A DNA stretch of 64,000 bases from Brasilonema sennae CENA114 (GTDB taxonomy: Bacteria; Cyanobacteriota; Cyanobacteriia; Cyanobacteriales; Nostocaceae), in NCBI RefSeq assembly GCF_006968745.1, contig NZ_CP030118.1, positions 7,218,253-7,282,252 on the forward strand. The letters run 5' to 3'. Positions 45,248 through 53,912 of the stretch are shown piece after piece. The position numbers and the translations under genes were made by a program. The notes below the pieces were generated by a model. That model was given only the letters and a program-made list of their open reading frames with translations. It was not told the origin of the DNA and ran no database searches. Each line of letters starts with the position of its first letter. The stretch's first letter is position 1.

Positions 45248-45631
45248 TTACCAGTTCAAGGAGCTATCGTTTTCCAAAACCTCACTGCTGTTTTCAACAG
45301 CCGTCTGTTGTTCTGCCTTTGTTAAAAAGGCTTGTAACCTCATACGTTCAATATACGGCCAGCCTCCTTCAGCCTCAATATCGCGAAGCAGTGAGTAGAG
45401 ACCTTGACGATTATCGGGCAAACTCTGTTGAAAAGCCCCATCTCGGATCTCTCGGTGTAACTGCTCCAACTGTCTTAGTAAAGCTAAAATAGCTTTAGCA
45501 TTCCCTTGACAATCTTGGGCTGTATCATGGACTGCTGATGCAATTGTTTGCAGTTGACAAGACAATTTCGTTAACTCTAACTTTTTACCATTACTCATAC
45601 ACCGCTGTCCTTGTGAATCAGGTTTGCTCAA
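45248..45631 (-). CDS. conserved cyanobacterial hypothetical protein
   Basis: A 127-residue helical, soluble protein. The core LHREIRDGAFQQSLPDNRQGLYSLLRDIEAEGGWPYIERMRLQAFL looks conserved and I recall similar short proteins in Nostocales. The start may be the second Met at residue 12. Function unknown. It is upstream of ftsQ on the same strand, 500 bp away. Confidence 0.7.
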   Translation of the reverse strand: MSKPDSQGQRCMSNGKKLELTKLSCQLQTIASAVHDTAQDCQGNAKAILALLRQLEQLHREIRDGAFQQSLPDNRQGLYSLLRDIEAEGGWPYIERMRLQAFLTKAEQQTAVENSSEVLENDSSLNW

Positions 45632-46563
45632 ATTTACCGGAGATTTTGTGCATTCACCTGTTACCAGTCAACCATTCGTTGAAAAGGTTAATTGATTTAT
45701 CAAGTGTTGCTGTGATAAATTTTCTTTACATATCTTAAATAAAATAGGTTTTTGTGAGTCTGTGACTTTGGTGAATAGCTTGATGATATAAGGACTCACT
45801 ACCCGAACTCGTTTTGGTGCTAGTACTTTATTAACCCAATATTGACAGGTATTGAGCACCGATGGTGGGGTTTGTTGTGAGGATGACGCAAAAGTGTAAA
45901 GTTCATAAGCCTTTACCATCCGCTAACGTTCCTTTGGTAAGCTACTAATGACTGTTTTACTGAAAACATAGTTATAATTTTGATATCTGTATATATACTT
46001 GAAAAATTTATATGAGCAATAACTGTTAACGACCTGTTTAATCATAGCTTATGGATTTCATATATTGAGCACATTTTTTCAGAATTAAGTGTTGTATTTT
46101 ATACATAAAAGAGCGATCCAACTACCTGTAGAGCAACAGTTGAAGTTCTGACGACTCAGATAAAAAAGTAACGAGTTATTGCGCAAGCCTCTGGGCGTGA
46201 CACGGGCGATAGCTTGGCGCTCTGCATAGCGGCAGATAGCTACTTGCGATCCCGCTTTGTTAGTAAACATCAGAAAGCTTTGATTTTGAGTTAAAAAAAA
46301 TCGTATGATCTGGCTGATGATCAGCTGATTTTCCCATAAAACAATGGGCTGTATGTAAAACTGCTTATTCTTTGACCACCCTTTAACCACGCATCCCCAC
46401 AGATGCAGTGGGCTGGGTAGTTTGAGGCTAAAAGCTTGGGCTAAAGGAAGCAACACGTTTAAAAACGCATAACTCCTGATAAATTTAAGTCACGGCTTGG
46501 GCTTACCAAAGCTTGGGTGCAGTTTTACAAGTTAAATATTAATTTTTGACATTGAGGTTAACC

Positions 46564-47397
46564 ATGAGGTTTCGCGCTTTAATTGTTGCACTCTTGGCTT
46601 TATGCTTGGGTTTAGTTACTGCTTGTAGTGAAGGTCCATCATCGAGTAGTACAGAGTTTCTAACCTACGACCAGATTAAAGGCACCGGCTTGGCTGTCAA
46701 ATGCCCCCAACTGGCAGAAACAAGTCGTGGTTTTATTCCCATAGATAGTAGCCAGTCTTACAGCATAAAAGAACTGTGCTTAGAGCCAACCCAATACTTT
46801 GTGAAAGAAGAACCCCTTAATAAACGGCAACGAGCAGAATATGTTGCTGGCAAATTGTTGACTCGCCGCACCTACTCCTTGGATCAAATTAGTGGCGATC
46901 TCAAAATCAATCCAGATCAAAGCCTCACCTTTGTAGAAGAAGATGGCTTTGACTTTCAAGCTATTACAGTCAAACTGCCTGGCGGTGAAAGCATACCTTT
47001 CCTGTTTAGTCTCAAAGGCTTGGTGGCTCAAACACAACCTGGCTTGACCACCATTAACACCTCAACAGACTTTGAAGGAACCTTCAAAGTCCCCTCCTAT
47101 CGAGGTTCTGCCTTCCTCGACCCCAAAGGTCGCGGTGTTACCAGTGGGTATGATAACGCGGTGGCTCTGCCTGCCAGATCTGATAATCAAGAACTCATTA
47201 ACGCCAACGTTAAGCGAGGTGATGTTCTTGATGGCAAAATTTTTCTGCAAATAGCGAAAGTAGATAGCTCTACTGGTGAAATTGCAGGTACTTTCGTGAG
47301 CGAACAGCCTTCAGATACCGACTTAGGCGCGAAAGAGCCTGAGGAAGTCAAAATTCGTGGTTTGTTCTACGCTCGTGTAGAACCTGCTCAAGTCTAG
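46564..47397 (+). CDS. psbO: photosystem II manganese-stabilising protein PsbO
   Basis: Starting at ATG 46564 (GAGG nine bases upstream) gives 277 residues. An export signal with LVTACSEG is followed by the conserved FLTYDQIKGTGLAVKCPQL, the second Cys in KELCLEP, and GRGVTSGYDNAVALPA. The extrinsic lumenal barrel shields the Mn4CaO5 cluster of PSII. The length is normal. A small AAGAGGTAACCTCTT palindrome lies 16 bp after the stop. The 900 bp upstream (45632-46545) carries a repeat piece at 46.2 kb and weak frames that I do not accept. Confidence 0.97.
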   Translation: MRFRALIVALLALCLGLVTACSEGPSSSSTEFLTYDQIKGTGLAVKCPQLAETSRGFIPIDSSQSYSIKELCLEPTQYFVKEEPLNKRQRAEYVAGKLLTRRTYSLDQISGDLKINPDQSLTFVEEDGFDFQAITVKLPGGESIPFLFSLKGLVAQTQPGLTTINTSTDFEGTFKVPSYRGSAFLDPKGRGVTSGYDNAVALPARSDNQELINANVKRGDVLDGKIFLQIAKVDSSTGEIAGTFVSEQPSDTDLGAKEPEEVKIRGLFYARVEPAQV

Positions 47398-47519
47398 ATT
47401 GTTCTGATAAACCTAAGAGGTAACCTCTTACCCTCTTGACAGGAGAATTTCAAAGAAGGAGGTTTTGGAGTTACCTCTGTTGGTTGGGTAACGACATCAA
47501 GTGCGCTTCTTGTTTGCTT

Positions 47520-47795
47520 CTACAGGCGACTGGTGAGACAGCGCTGCAGGAAGTGACCACAACCGGCTGCGATCCTTGTTTCCCAACAGCTAGGCATCTG
47601 GCGTATCTCCTCCACCAGACGCTCTTGCAACGCCTTCGGGCGTGCGCTCTGCGCACACCCGAAGGGGTCTCCCGACAGAGGCGACTGCGTTCGTCGTTCG
47701 CCCAAGCCGCGTGCGCTCTGCGCTCAGACGTGCCGTGAGAGCGAAGCTGTGCCGAAGGCTCAGGCATACCCGAAGAACTCTCCCGTTGGGCACCG
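47520..47795. repeat. dispersed repeat cluster downstream of psbO
   Basis: CCTTCGGGCGTGCGCTCTGC/GCGCACACCCGAAGG palindrome, CGACAGAGGCGACTGCG and GCTGTGCCGAAGGCTCAGGC. Frames here are repeat translations. Confidence 0.65.
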
Positions 47796-47931
47796 CAGTT
47801 TTTCAGTCCTTCGATCAAGCGGGTGTATGGCGCTTTTTATTTGAGCATGTAAATATCTTTAATTCTTTTAAATTTAGATTATGAATTGTAAAGTCAATTT
47901 GATAAGCTGATGCGTTTACTAGAGGAAATCC

Positions 47932-47985
47932 AAAAAATAAAACATCCAGCCGTATTCGTTAACGGGTGGGCAAAACTGTTGACTT
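47932..47985. repeat. half copy of the inverted-repeat element seen at 62.8 kb
   Basis: AAAAAATAAAACATCCAGCC followed by GTATTCGTTAACGGGTGGG matches the left arm and loop start of the element at 62791-62868. The second arm is absent. The rest of the 47398-49097 gap holds repeat pieces near 48.5 and 48.95 kb and no gene I can support. Confidence 0.5.
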
Positions 47986-49072
47986 CCTTCACTAATAAAT
48001 ATGATCTTTTGGGGCGAGCGCTGATCATGTCTTTCAAAGTTAAGTATTATCCCTGTTAGAATCTGTTTTTATTTTTGGTATATATTCTTTAATTTCCCAT
48101 AATCTCCAATTTCTTCACAACTATAATTCAGTATAATTACGGTTTATTATTGAGTTATAATTTTTTATTTTATTTCTATGTGGTTTTCGGAAAGTCACAG
48201 GATATACCAGAAAGTTAATTAATACCAAATTGCAATTCTTACCGTAAAACTGAAATGCCTCAAGTATCTCAATTTTAAGAGTATTGGCAAAATCTAAATT
48301 ACGTTTTAGAAGGCGGATTGGTATAAAAAACAAAAGAACCCTCCAATTTAAATTAAGCTGCATTGTCAATTGAGTTGTGGTGGCTGCTTTGAGCACAAAG
48401 TTCTTTATCGTAAATTAAAGGATCCGGTGACCTCTACGTCTATACGTAGTTTCAGTTTTAGTAGGGGTTGAAATCCCCAACTGTTCGCGTAGCGTGCCGT
48501 AGGCATAAATGTCTTTAATGCGTAAATTTTGTTAGCACAGCGGGACGCAGTCCATTTTGAATTGTTAACTGCCATTGGAGCTTGTGTGTTATGTAGGTAT
48601 CGGACACTCCTGTATTTGGTATAAGTTCGCTGCCTTCCACAAAAGCATCTATAAGGCGTTCGTGTGTTTATAGCGTTTCTGAGTTGGATAAAGTACAAAA
48701 CCCCAGCCGCCCTACTAGGTATCTTCACGTCACCTGCTAGAACGGGGAGGGTTAACGAACTTCTCCGGGGATTAGGGGCAGGTTGTACTGTATTCAAAAT
48801 AGAGCCGTTATATTGTCCGGACGTTGATCTTCCAATGGCTATGCTGCAAAAAATCTGATATACATAGCAGTCGCCAGGTAGATTAGGACACGAACTAATG
48901 AGAAAACACGGTCACTAAGAGACTTTCAAGTCTGTTAAGCGTTCGGGTGTTAAGCGTTAAGCGTTCCCTGCTATAACTGCAATCGCAGCTTGGTTTAAAA
49001 GTGAGTATTTCTTTGTTTATTCGACCAAGAAATGCGATGTTATACCAATCACAGTCACGAGGTCTTACACGA

Positions 49073-49150
49073 AAAAAATGGGGAGGGTTTATACGATATG
49101 CGTGTTGTCCCCTCGATTAATCAAGGGGCTTGGAACCCTCCCCATTTTTT
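49073..49150 (+). promoter_or_regulatory. long nested hairpin over the sigF ribosome binding site and start
   Basis: AAAAAATGGGGAGGGTT (49073-49089) and AACCCTCCCCATTTTTT (49134-49150) are perfect complements. Inside them CCCCTCGATTAATCAAGGGG (49109-49128) is a second near-palindrome. The first arm contains the GGGAGGG that would serve as ribosome binding site for ATG 49098. The last arm ends in six T, as in a terminator or attenuator. Confidence 0.7.
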
Positions 49151-49928
49151 AGGGGACAAATGCGTCACCAACGAAGTCAAACATGAGATTTGGCAGTTGT
49201 TGCGAGAATATCAGCTATCTGGCTCACCTGACTTTCGCAATCAATTGGTGAAACTTAATTTTGGACTTGTCAGAAAAGAAGCTCATTACTGGATGAATCA
49301 ATGTCATGAAAGCTACGAGGACTTGCTCCAAGTAGGTTGTTTGGGTTTGATTAGAGCGATAGAAAGATTTGAAATTTCCAAGGGGTATGCCTTAAGCTCG
49401 TTTGCTATTCCCTATATTCGCGGTGAAATACAACATTATCTTCGAGATAAAGGAGTGATCGTGCGAATTCCTCGACGCTGGTTTGCCCTGCAACAGCAAG
49501 CAATCAGAGTTTCGCGTTCATTAAGGGAAAAATACAATCGCCAACCTACTGACTCTGAGTTAGCAGCCGCATTGGAAATTTCTCCTGATGAATGGCAGGA
49601 AATTAAATTAGCGTGGGCTAACCGCGCGCCCTTAAGCCTTGATGTACCAGTGCAAAATGGAGATGAAAGTGCAACTTTATTGGGAGATTTGGTTCCAGAC
49701 AACCGCTACCACAGCTTTCAACTCGCCCAAGAAGAGCAAATTCGTATCCAACAAGCATTGATGCAGTTGGAACAACCCACCCGCCAAGTCTTAGAATTTG
49801 TTTTTTTGGATGATTTGACGCAAAAACAAGCGGCAGAACGCCTTGGTATAAGTGTAGTTACGGTCTCTCGCAGGCTGAGGAAAGGGCTAGACTTGCTGAA
49901 ACACTTAATGTATGTGGCAGAAGATTAA
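49098..49928 (+). CDS. sigF: group 3 (SigF-type) RNA polymerase sigma factor
   Basis: The chosen ATG 49098 follows GGGAGGG and gives 276 residues; an in-frame ATG at 49032 exists. Sigma region 2 (LVRKEAHYWMNQCHESYEDLLQVGCLGLIRAIERF, then FAIPYIRGEIQHYLRD), region 3 (VRIPRRW) and region 4 (LTQKQAAERLGISVVTVSRRLRKG) are complete. SigF of cyanobacteria controls pili and motility. The next gene encodes a pilus-type lipoprotein, which fits. The first 25 residues come from the hairpin DNA and are probably not ancestral, so the start is the least certain part. Confidence 0.88.
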   Translation: MRVVPSINQGAWNPPHFLGDKCVTNEVKHEIWQLLREYQLSGSPDFRNQLVKLNFGLVRKEAHYWMNQCHESYEDLLQVGCLGLIRAIERFEISKGYALSSFAIPYIRGEIQHYLRDKGVIVRIPRRWFALQQQAIRVSRSLREKYNRQPTDSELAAALEISPDEWQEIKLAWANRAPLSLDVPVQNGDESATLLGDLVPDNRYHSFQLAQEEQIRIQQALMQLEQPTRQVLEFVFLDDLTQKQAAERLGISVVTVSRRLRKGLDLLKHLMYVAED

Positions 49929-49947
49929 CGGCTTTTGAGAACAGTTC

Positions 49948-51057
49948 ATGGGCAGAAATTCAAAAATTGTAATCGCAGCGATTCTGACTTTGGCTACTTT
50001 GGCGATCGCCTCTTGTTCCTCACAAAGTGAACAATCTAGTCATCCTAGCCCCACCTACACACCAGCAGCAAGAGCGCCGTTCAAGAACCCAGGCGTATCT
50101 AACGAAAAAGTAACAAATCAACCCTTCAAGAATCCAGAGGTTCTTACCAAACAAACTCCGCCAGTTACCTCCACCACAACTGCTAACTTGATTCAACCAA
50201 TGGATTCTACAAAACGGGTCAGTATCGTATCAAAAGGTCGCAATGATCCGTTTGCAAGAATTGTGGTTCCTGATTCCATCAAAGTCACAAATCAGCCTGC
50301 ACAGGCAAAACCTGTTCCTAAGTTACCTCCTATAAGCACACCTAAGAGTAAACCGCACAGCGTCATAACTGCTATTAGTAAAAATCCTTTAAACCAACAA
50401 AAGCTAAATCAAGAAAAACACACAATTAACAAAAAAGCGATCGCCCGTGTCATGCCCGGAGGGCTGTTTTCCAAACAGCCCTCCCCCTGTGCCTCCAGCA
50501 CAGGGCAAGCAGCCGAAGCCTGCTTGAGGCATAGGGCGCGCGAAGCGATCGCCCTTGGCGGCAGCAACAGCCTCGCCCAAAGTGCAGCGCCCAAAAAAGT
50601 GATTAAACATAACTCAGCACCGCCAGTGGCGCGTGTATCTCATAATAAAATTAAACCCAACGGTGCCTTGACTCGTGTACTCCCAAAAGTTTTACCGCAA
50701 GCGATCCCTAACTCTGCCTTATCTGTAACACCACCACAACCAGAGTTAGCCAAAGCAGTAGTTGTTTCTGGTGTTGTTCTCATTGGTAAAGAACCCCAAG
50801 CAATTATCAAAGTACCAAATGAGCCAACAAGTCAGTATGTACACGCAGGACAGCAGTTGGCAAACGGAGTCCTGATTAAACGTATTGAAATAAATGAAGG
50901 CTCCGAACCTGTCGTGATTCTGGAACAATATGGTATTGAGGTTGCGAAAATGGTAGGGCAAGGACTTACTACTCAAACCTCACCCACTGCTTCTGGGGAA
51001 AATCCTGTTTCTAACACAGCGCTACCCCAAAACCCTGTTCCAGAGGAAGATACTTAA
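49948..51057 (+). CDS. PilP-like lipoprotein, probable type IV pilus assembly factor
   Basis: A 369-residue protein 19 bp after sigF. The signal peptide ends in a lipobox LAIASC (Cys23). A Pro-rich linker follows. GRNDPFARI (97-105) is the hallmark segment of PilP, and the C-terminal domain (about 250-345: VVVSGVVLIGKEPQAIIKVPN...QLANGVLIKRIE...VVILEQYGIEVAK) has the small beta-fold of PilP/GspC. Residues about 164-210 are the translation of a palindromic repeat inserted in frame. Co-transcription with sigF fits pilus control by SigF. Symbol withheld because length exceeds normal PilP. Confidence 0.65.
   Translation: MGRNSKIVIAAILTLATLAIASCSSQSEQSSHPSPTYTPAARAPFKNPGVSNEKVTNQPFKNPEVLTKQTPPVTSTTTANLIQPMDSTKRVSIVSKGRNDPFARIVVPDSIKVTNQPAQAKPVPKLPPISTPKSKPHSVITAISKNPLNQQKLNQEKHTINKKAIARVMPGGLFSKQPSPCASSTGQAAEACLRHRAREAIALGGSNSLAQSAAPKKVIKHNSAPPVARVSHNKIKPNGALTRVLPKVLPQAIPNSALSVTPPQPELAKAVVVSGVVLIGKEPQAIIKVPNEPTSQYVHAGQQLANGVLIKRIEINEGSEPVVILEQYGIEVAKMVGQGLTTQTSPTASGENPVSNTALPQNPVPEEDT
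50437..50578. repeat. palindromic repeat inserted in frame in the PilP-like gene
   Basis: It is framed by two HIP1-like GCGATCGCCC sites and holds GGAGGGCTGTTTTCC with its complement GGAAAACAGCCCTCC overlapping, and CCTGTGCCTCCAGCACAGG. It keeps the frame and adds about 47 low-complexity residues. Confidence 0.7.
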
Positions 51058-51059
51058 AG

Positions 51060-51305
51060 ATGGAGACAAAAGAAACAATTGAATTTGCTGGTTTACCTTT
51101 AGCAGTCTATCGAGAGATAGCAGCTCATTTGTGTCAGGTAGAAGGAGTAGAAGTGAGTTTAATTCCTCAAACTTCTCAACAATTTGATTATAGTCAAAGC
51201 CAAATTGCTGGTTTATGGATTTCGTATACGCCTGAGTGTGGCGCACAAAGTAGGCAACGGGTACAGCAAATTTTGACTTATTATCGCGATCGCTACGTTG
51301 CTTGA
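51060..51305 (+). CDS. hypothetical small protein in the sigF operon
   Basis: An 81-residue acidic protein starting two bases after the PilP-like stop, so surely in the same transcript. The sequence IEFAGLPLAVYREIAAHLCQVEGVEVSLIPQ...FDYSQSQIAGLWISY shows an alternating alpha/beta pattern. I do not recognise the family. A terminator follows 42 bp later. Confidence 0.75.
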   Translation: METKETIEFAGLPLAVYREIAAHLCQVEGVEVSLIPQTSQQFDYSQSQIAGLWISYTPECGAQSRQRVQQILTYYRDRYVA

Positions 51306-51346
51306 GGAATTCTCACAAGAAATTTTAGTAAATATGTCTATGTTTA

Positions 51347-51390
51347 AGAATTTTTGGGTTGAGGTTTCTCCACCCAAAAATTCTATTTTT
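51347..51390 (+). terminator. intrinsic terminator of the sigF operon
   Basis: AGAATTTTTGGGT and ACCCAAAAATTCT pair perfectly, followed by ATTTTTT. Confidence 0.9.
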
Positions 51391-51490
51391 TGGTTGATGA
51401 AAAAGGATTTTTGGTGAGATTTAGTGATGTGTCAACTTGTGTAGAGACGTAGCCCTGAGCGAACTTGGAAGGGTCAGTGTCGGGAGGATG

Positions 51491-52945
51491 TCACGTCAAG
51501 CGAATTCGTAAAGATTCAGCCACTCTATGCTGAATGAGCCATTCTTTCACCTCCAGAGTTAGAAGGTCAATACTTGCTCCACTCTTTGCAGCAGCTTTGA
51601 GAAATCTTTGTACATCCTCAGGTATTCTCTCAGAACTTAGACTCTCTAAAGATTGCTTCAATTGCTCAATTAATTTATCAACCCTATCAAAATCTTCGCT
51701 GTTTTTGGGAAATTCAACCTGCTGTATTTGTCTATCTAAATTGGCTTGTTCTGGTAAACCTTGTTCAGTGCGGTGAGCGCAAATTTCAGCTAGGAATTTG
51801 TCACCATATTGAGCAAGTTTGTAACTACCTACGCCTGATAGTTTACTAAATTCCTCTTTAGTTTGGGGTTGCACCTGCGCCATTAATTCTAGGGTAGAAT
51901 TCTGAAAGATAAAGTGAGGTGGAACAGATTGTTCCTCAGCAAGTTCTTTGCGGAGCGATCGCAACCTCTGGATCAGCATTTCCACTTCAACTGCTTTTTC
52001 ATTATCATTTTCCCAAGTCATCTTTTGAACAACAGGAATAGTTATTGACACATTTCGCTTTTTATGCATAATTTCCCAACTAAGAGCATTCAGTTGCAAA
52101 ACTGGGTAATTATCGCCGTTTTGTTCTAACAATCCTTGCTCCAATAGAGAACGCCCCAGCATTCGCCACTCATCAAGAGTTTTATCTTTACCGATACCAT
52201 AAGTAGAAAGTTTGTCGTGTTCATGTTGGATAATTTTTTGAGTTTTTCCTCCCCGCAACACATCTATAATGTGAAGCATTCCAAATTTTTCTTTACAACG
52301 CGCCACACAAGATAAAAACTTCATTGCTTCAATTGTCCAGTCCACCTGTTCAGAATAAGAATTGTGGCTATTATCTAATTCATGTGACGTTTTAGACTGG
52401 AAAGTTGATTGTATCCAACTATTAAGATAAAGATGTACTTGAGCAAGATAAACAGTGTCCATCTTGGCATAGTCTAGCTGTTTTTGGCTCAGAGGTCGTC
52501 TTCCCCAGTCACTTCTTCCTTCCTCTTCATCGACATTTGTAAAATTGCAAAGTTCTTTGGCTAGAGTTTTAAGTTTTAAATTTGATGTTCCTAGGCGATT
52601 GCGTGATATTTGTCTTGCTATTTTTAAGGTACAAGTGATATTCTGCGCCTGAATCTTACCCAGAAACTGCAAGTCATAGCTGGAGTTGTGAAATACCTTT
52701 TCAATGTTGGCATTTGCCATAATTTGATTGATAAAGTATTTGACGACATCAGGCTTTTGAAAAACATCTAATATATAAACATTATCCCCAGCTAAATCTA
52801 ATGGTTCTACCGAAACCTGAATTAGAGATAGTTTTGGAAAGGGTGTATCATAGTCAGCAACTTCTGTATCTAACCAGAGAATTTGATGCGAAGTTAGTTG
52901 GGTTATAATTGCTTGGATTTCCGAAGCTTGAGTTACGTAAAACAT
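51491..52945 (-). CDS. RNase D-like DEDDy exonuclease fused to RQC and HRDC domains
   Basis: A 484-residue protein, about 110 longer than RNase D. Residues 1-180 are the exonuclease: LWLDTEVADYDT (D-x-E), FHNSSYDLQFL, and QLDYAKMDTVYL (Tyr and Asp of motif III). Residues about 202-300 match the RecQ C-terminal winged helix (MKFLSCVARCKEKFG, IIDVLRG, LSTYGIGKDKTLDEWR). Residues about 320-395 form an HRDC domain (LRSLRKELAEEQSVPPHFIFQNSTLELMA...LSGVGSYKLAQYG). A C-terminal helical piece may be a further HTH. No helicase motifs are present. It may trim RNA ends or act on structured DNA. Confidence 0.85.
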   Translation of the reverse strand: MFYVTQASEIQAIITQLTSHQILWLDTEVADYDTPFPKLSLIQVSVEPLDLAGDNVYILDVFQKPDVVKYFINQIMANANIEKVFHNSSYDLQFLGKIQAQNITCTLKIARQISRNRLGTSNLKLKTLAKELCNFTNVDEEEGRSDWGRRPLSQKQLDYAKMDTVYLAQVHLYLNSWIQSTFQSKTSHELDNSHNSYSEQVDWTIEAMKFLSCVARCKEKFGMLHIIDVLRGGKTQKIIQHEHDKLSTYGIGKDKTLDEWRMLGRSLLEQGLLEQNGDNYPVLQLNALSWEIMHKKRNVSITIPVVQKMTWENDNEKAVEVEMLIQRLRSLRKELAEEQSVPPHFIFQNSTLELMAQVQPQTKEEFSKLSGVGSYKLAQYGDKFLAEICAHRTEQGLPEQANLDRQIQQVEFPKNSEDFDRVDKLIEQLKQSLESLSSERIPEDVQRFLKAAAKSGASIDLLTLEVKEWLIQHRVAESLRIRLT

Positions 52946-52987
52946 TGGTTTGAACTACTTAATTATTAGTTGATTTCCTCTTTAATC

Positions 52988-53224
52988 TCACGGAAGCAAG
53001 CTAAGCAATTGAACTAACCCATCCTGAATTGCTTGGTGATTTGATTCGACTGTTGCACCACCAGAGTTGTCTGATGTGCAAACAGAAGCATCAAGAAAAT
53101 GACTTGTGCTCTTGAGAAGTTCTGAAGCATCTGTCATCGCTTTTTGATGATTTTCGCTCAAATCCTGAAGCAGCTTGCCTATTTTATTATCTGAATTTTC
53201 TCTCTTTGTTTGTACGCACTTCAT
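52988..53224 (-). CDS. hypothetical small protein upstream of the exonuclease gene
   Basis: A 78-residue, mostly helical, Ser/Gln-rich frame 42 bp upstream of the exonuclease start on the same strand. It shows no motif I know. The operon-like position supports it; composition is neutral. Confidence 0.4.
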   Translation of the reverse strand: MKCVQTKRENSDNKIGKLLQDLSENHQKAMTDASELLKSTSHFLDASVCTSDNSGGATVESNHQAIQDGLVQLLSLLP

Positions 53225-53532
53225 TGTATCTACATAATTATTATTTAGTACAAATAAACTATTTGTTTGAGTATACAGAAGTCCTCAAAGCTCTTTATCT
53301 CTTGCATAAAGCATTTTAGATTTCCCGTGTTCACCAAAATTTGCCAGCTTCCAATACTGTTCAGATAAGGATTTTTGGGCAAAATCCGAGCAAGATTGTG
53401 TCGGCTGCTTTATAAAAATCGTCAACTTTCTACTTATGTACTTCTCGTTCTAATTTTTCCCAACTTTCTTTTGTCTTCTGATGCACCCTTGCCTTAATTT
53501 CATAATTGAGATGAAATCCGGTAGTGTCGAAG

Positions 53533-53787
53533 TTATAAAAAACTGCCCTGATTTATTTTCGTTGCACCTTGTCGTAAAACTTGGCAATTTTCTCCAGTCC
53601 ATTTCACAACAGTCGAAGGAACACCATCTCCGTGCACCTCGTCTTTCAACTCCGTCGCCGCCAGAGTCAAAACATCAGGAAACTGTGCCGAAATCTCTGC
53701 CATTGTTGTTAAGGGGATTGAGCTGATAAATTGGCGCTCGTCGTTGCAAGAGGAAAAGATCCGGGCATTCCATAGACGTAATCCCAA
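53533..53787 (-). pseudogene. possible gene remnant
   Basis: An 84-residue frame with a protein-like end (MAEISAQFPDVLTLAATELKDEVHGDGVPSTVVKWTGENCQVLRQG) but no clear start signal or neighbours that explain it. It may be the end of a decayed gene or a small intact gene. Everything else in 53225-53912 looks non-coding. Confidence 0.25.
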
Positions 53788-53912
53788 CGTCGTCAGTGTT
53801 TTAATTAAAACAAGATAATCAGGTGATGACTTTTGAAATTACTGAGTTAAACTGGCAAGCAAGATAATCCTAGTATAACCAGCGCATCTCTACAGTCTGG
53901 GCATCACTCAAC

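Noticed and set aside
45668..45919. 83-residue minus-strand frame upstream of the 127-residue hypothetical gene
   Set aside because: It has a plausible start but no motif, no conserved look and low-complexity surroundings; kept out for lack of support.
46085..46456. 123-residue minus-strand frame upstream of psbO
   Set aside because: It includes translated repeat sequence near 46.2 kb and has no recognisable domain.
48405..48797. 130-residue minus-strand frame before sigF
   Set aside because: Composition is Arg/Thr/Asn-rich without motif, it crosses repeat pieces, and no ribosome binding site is evident.
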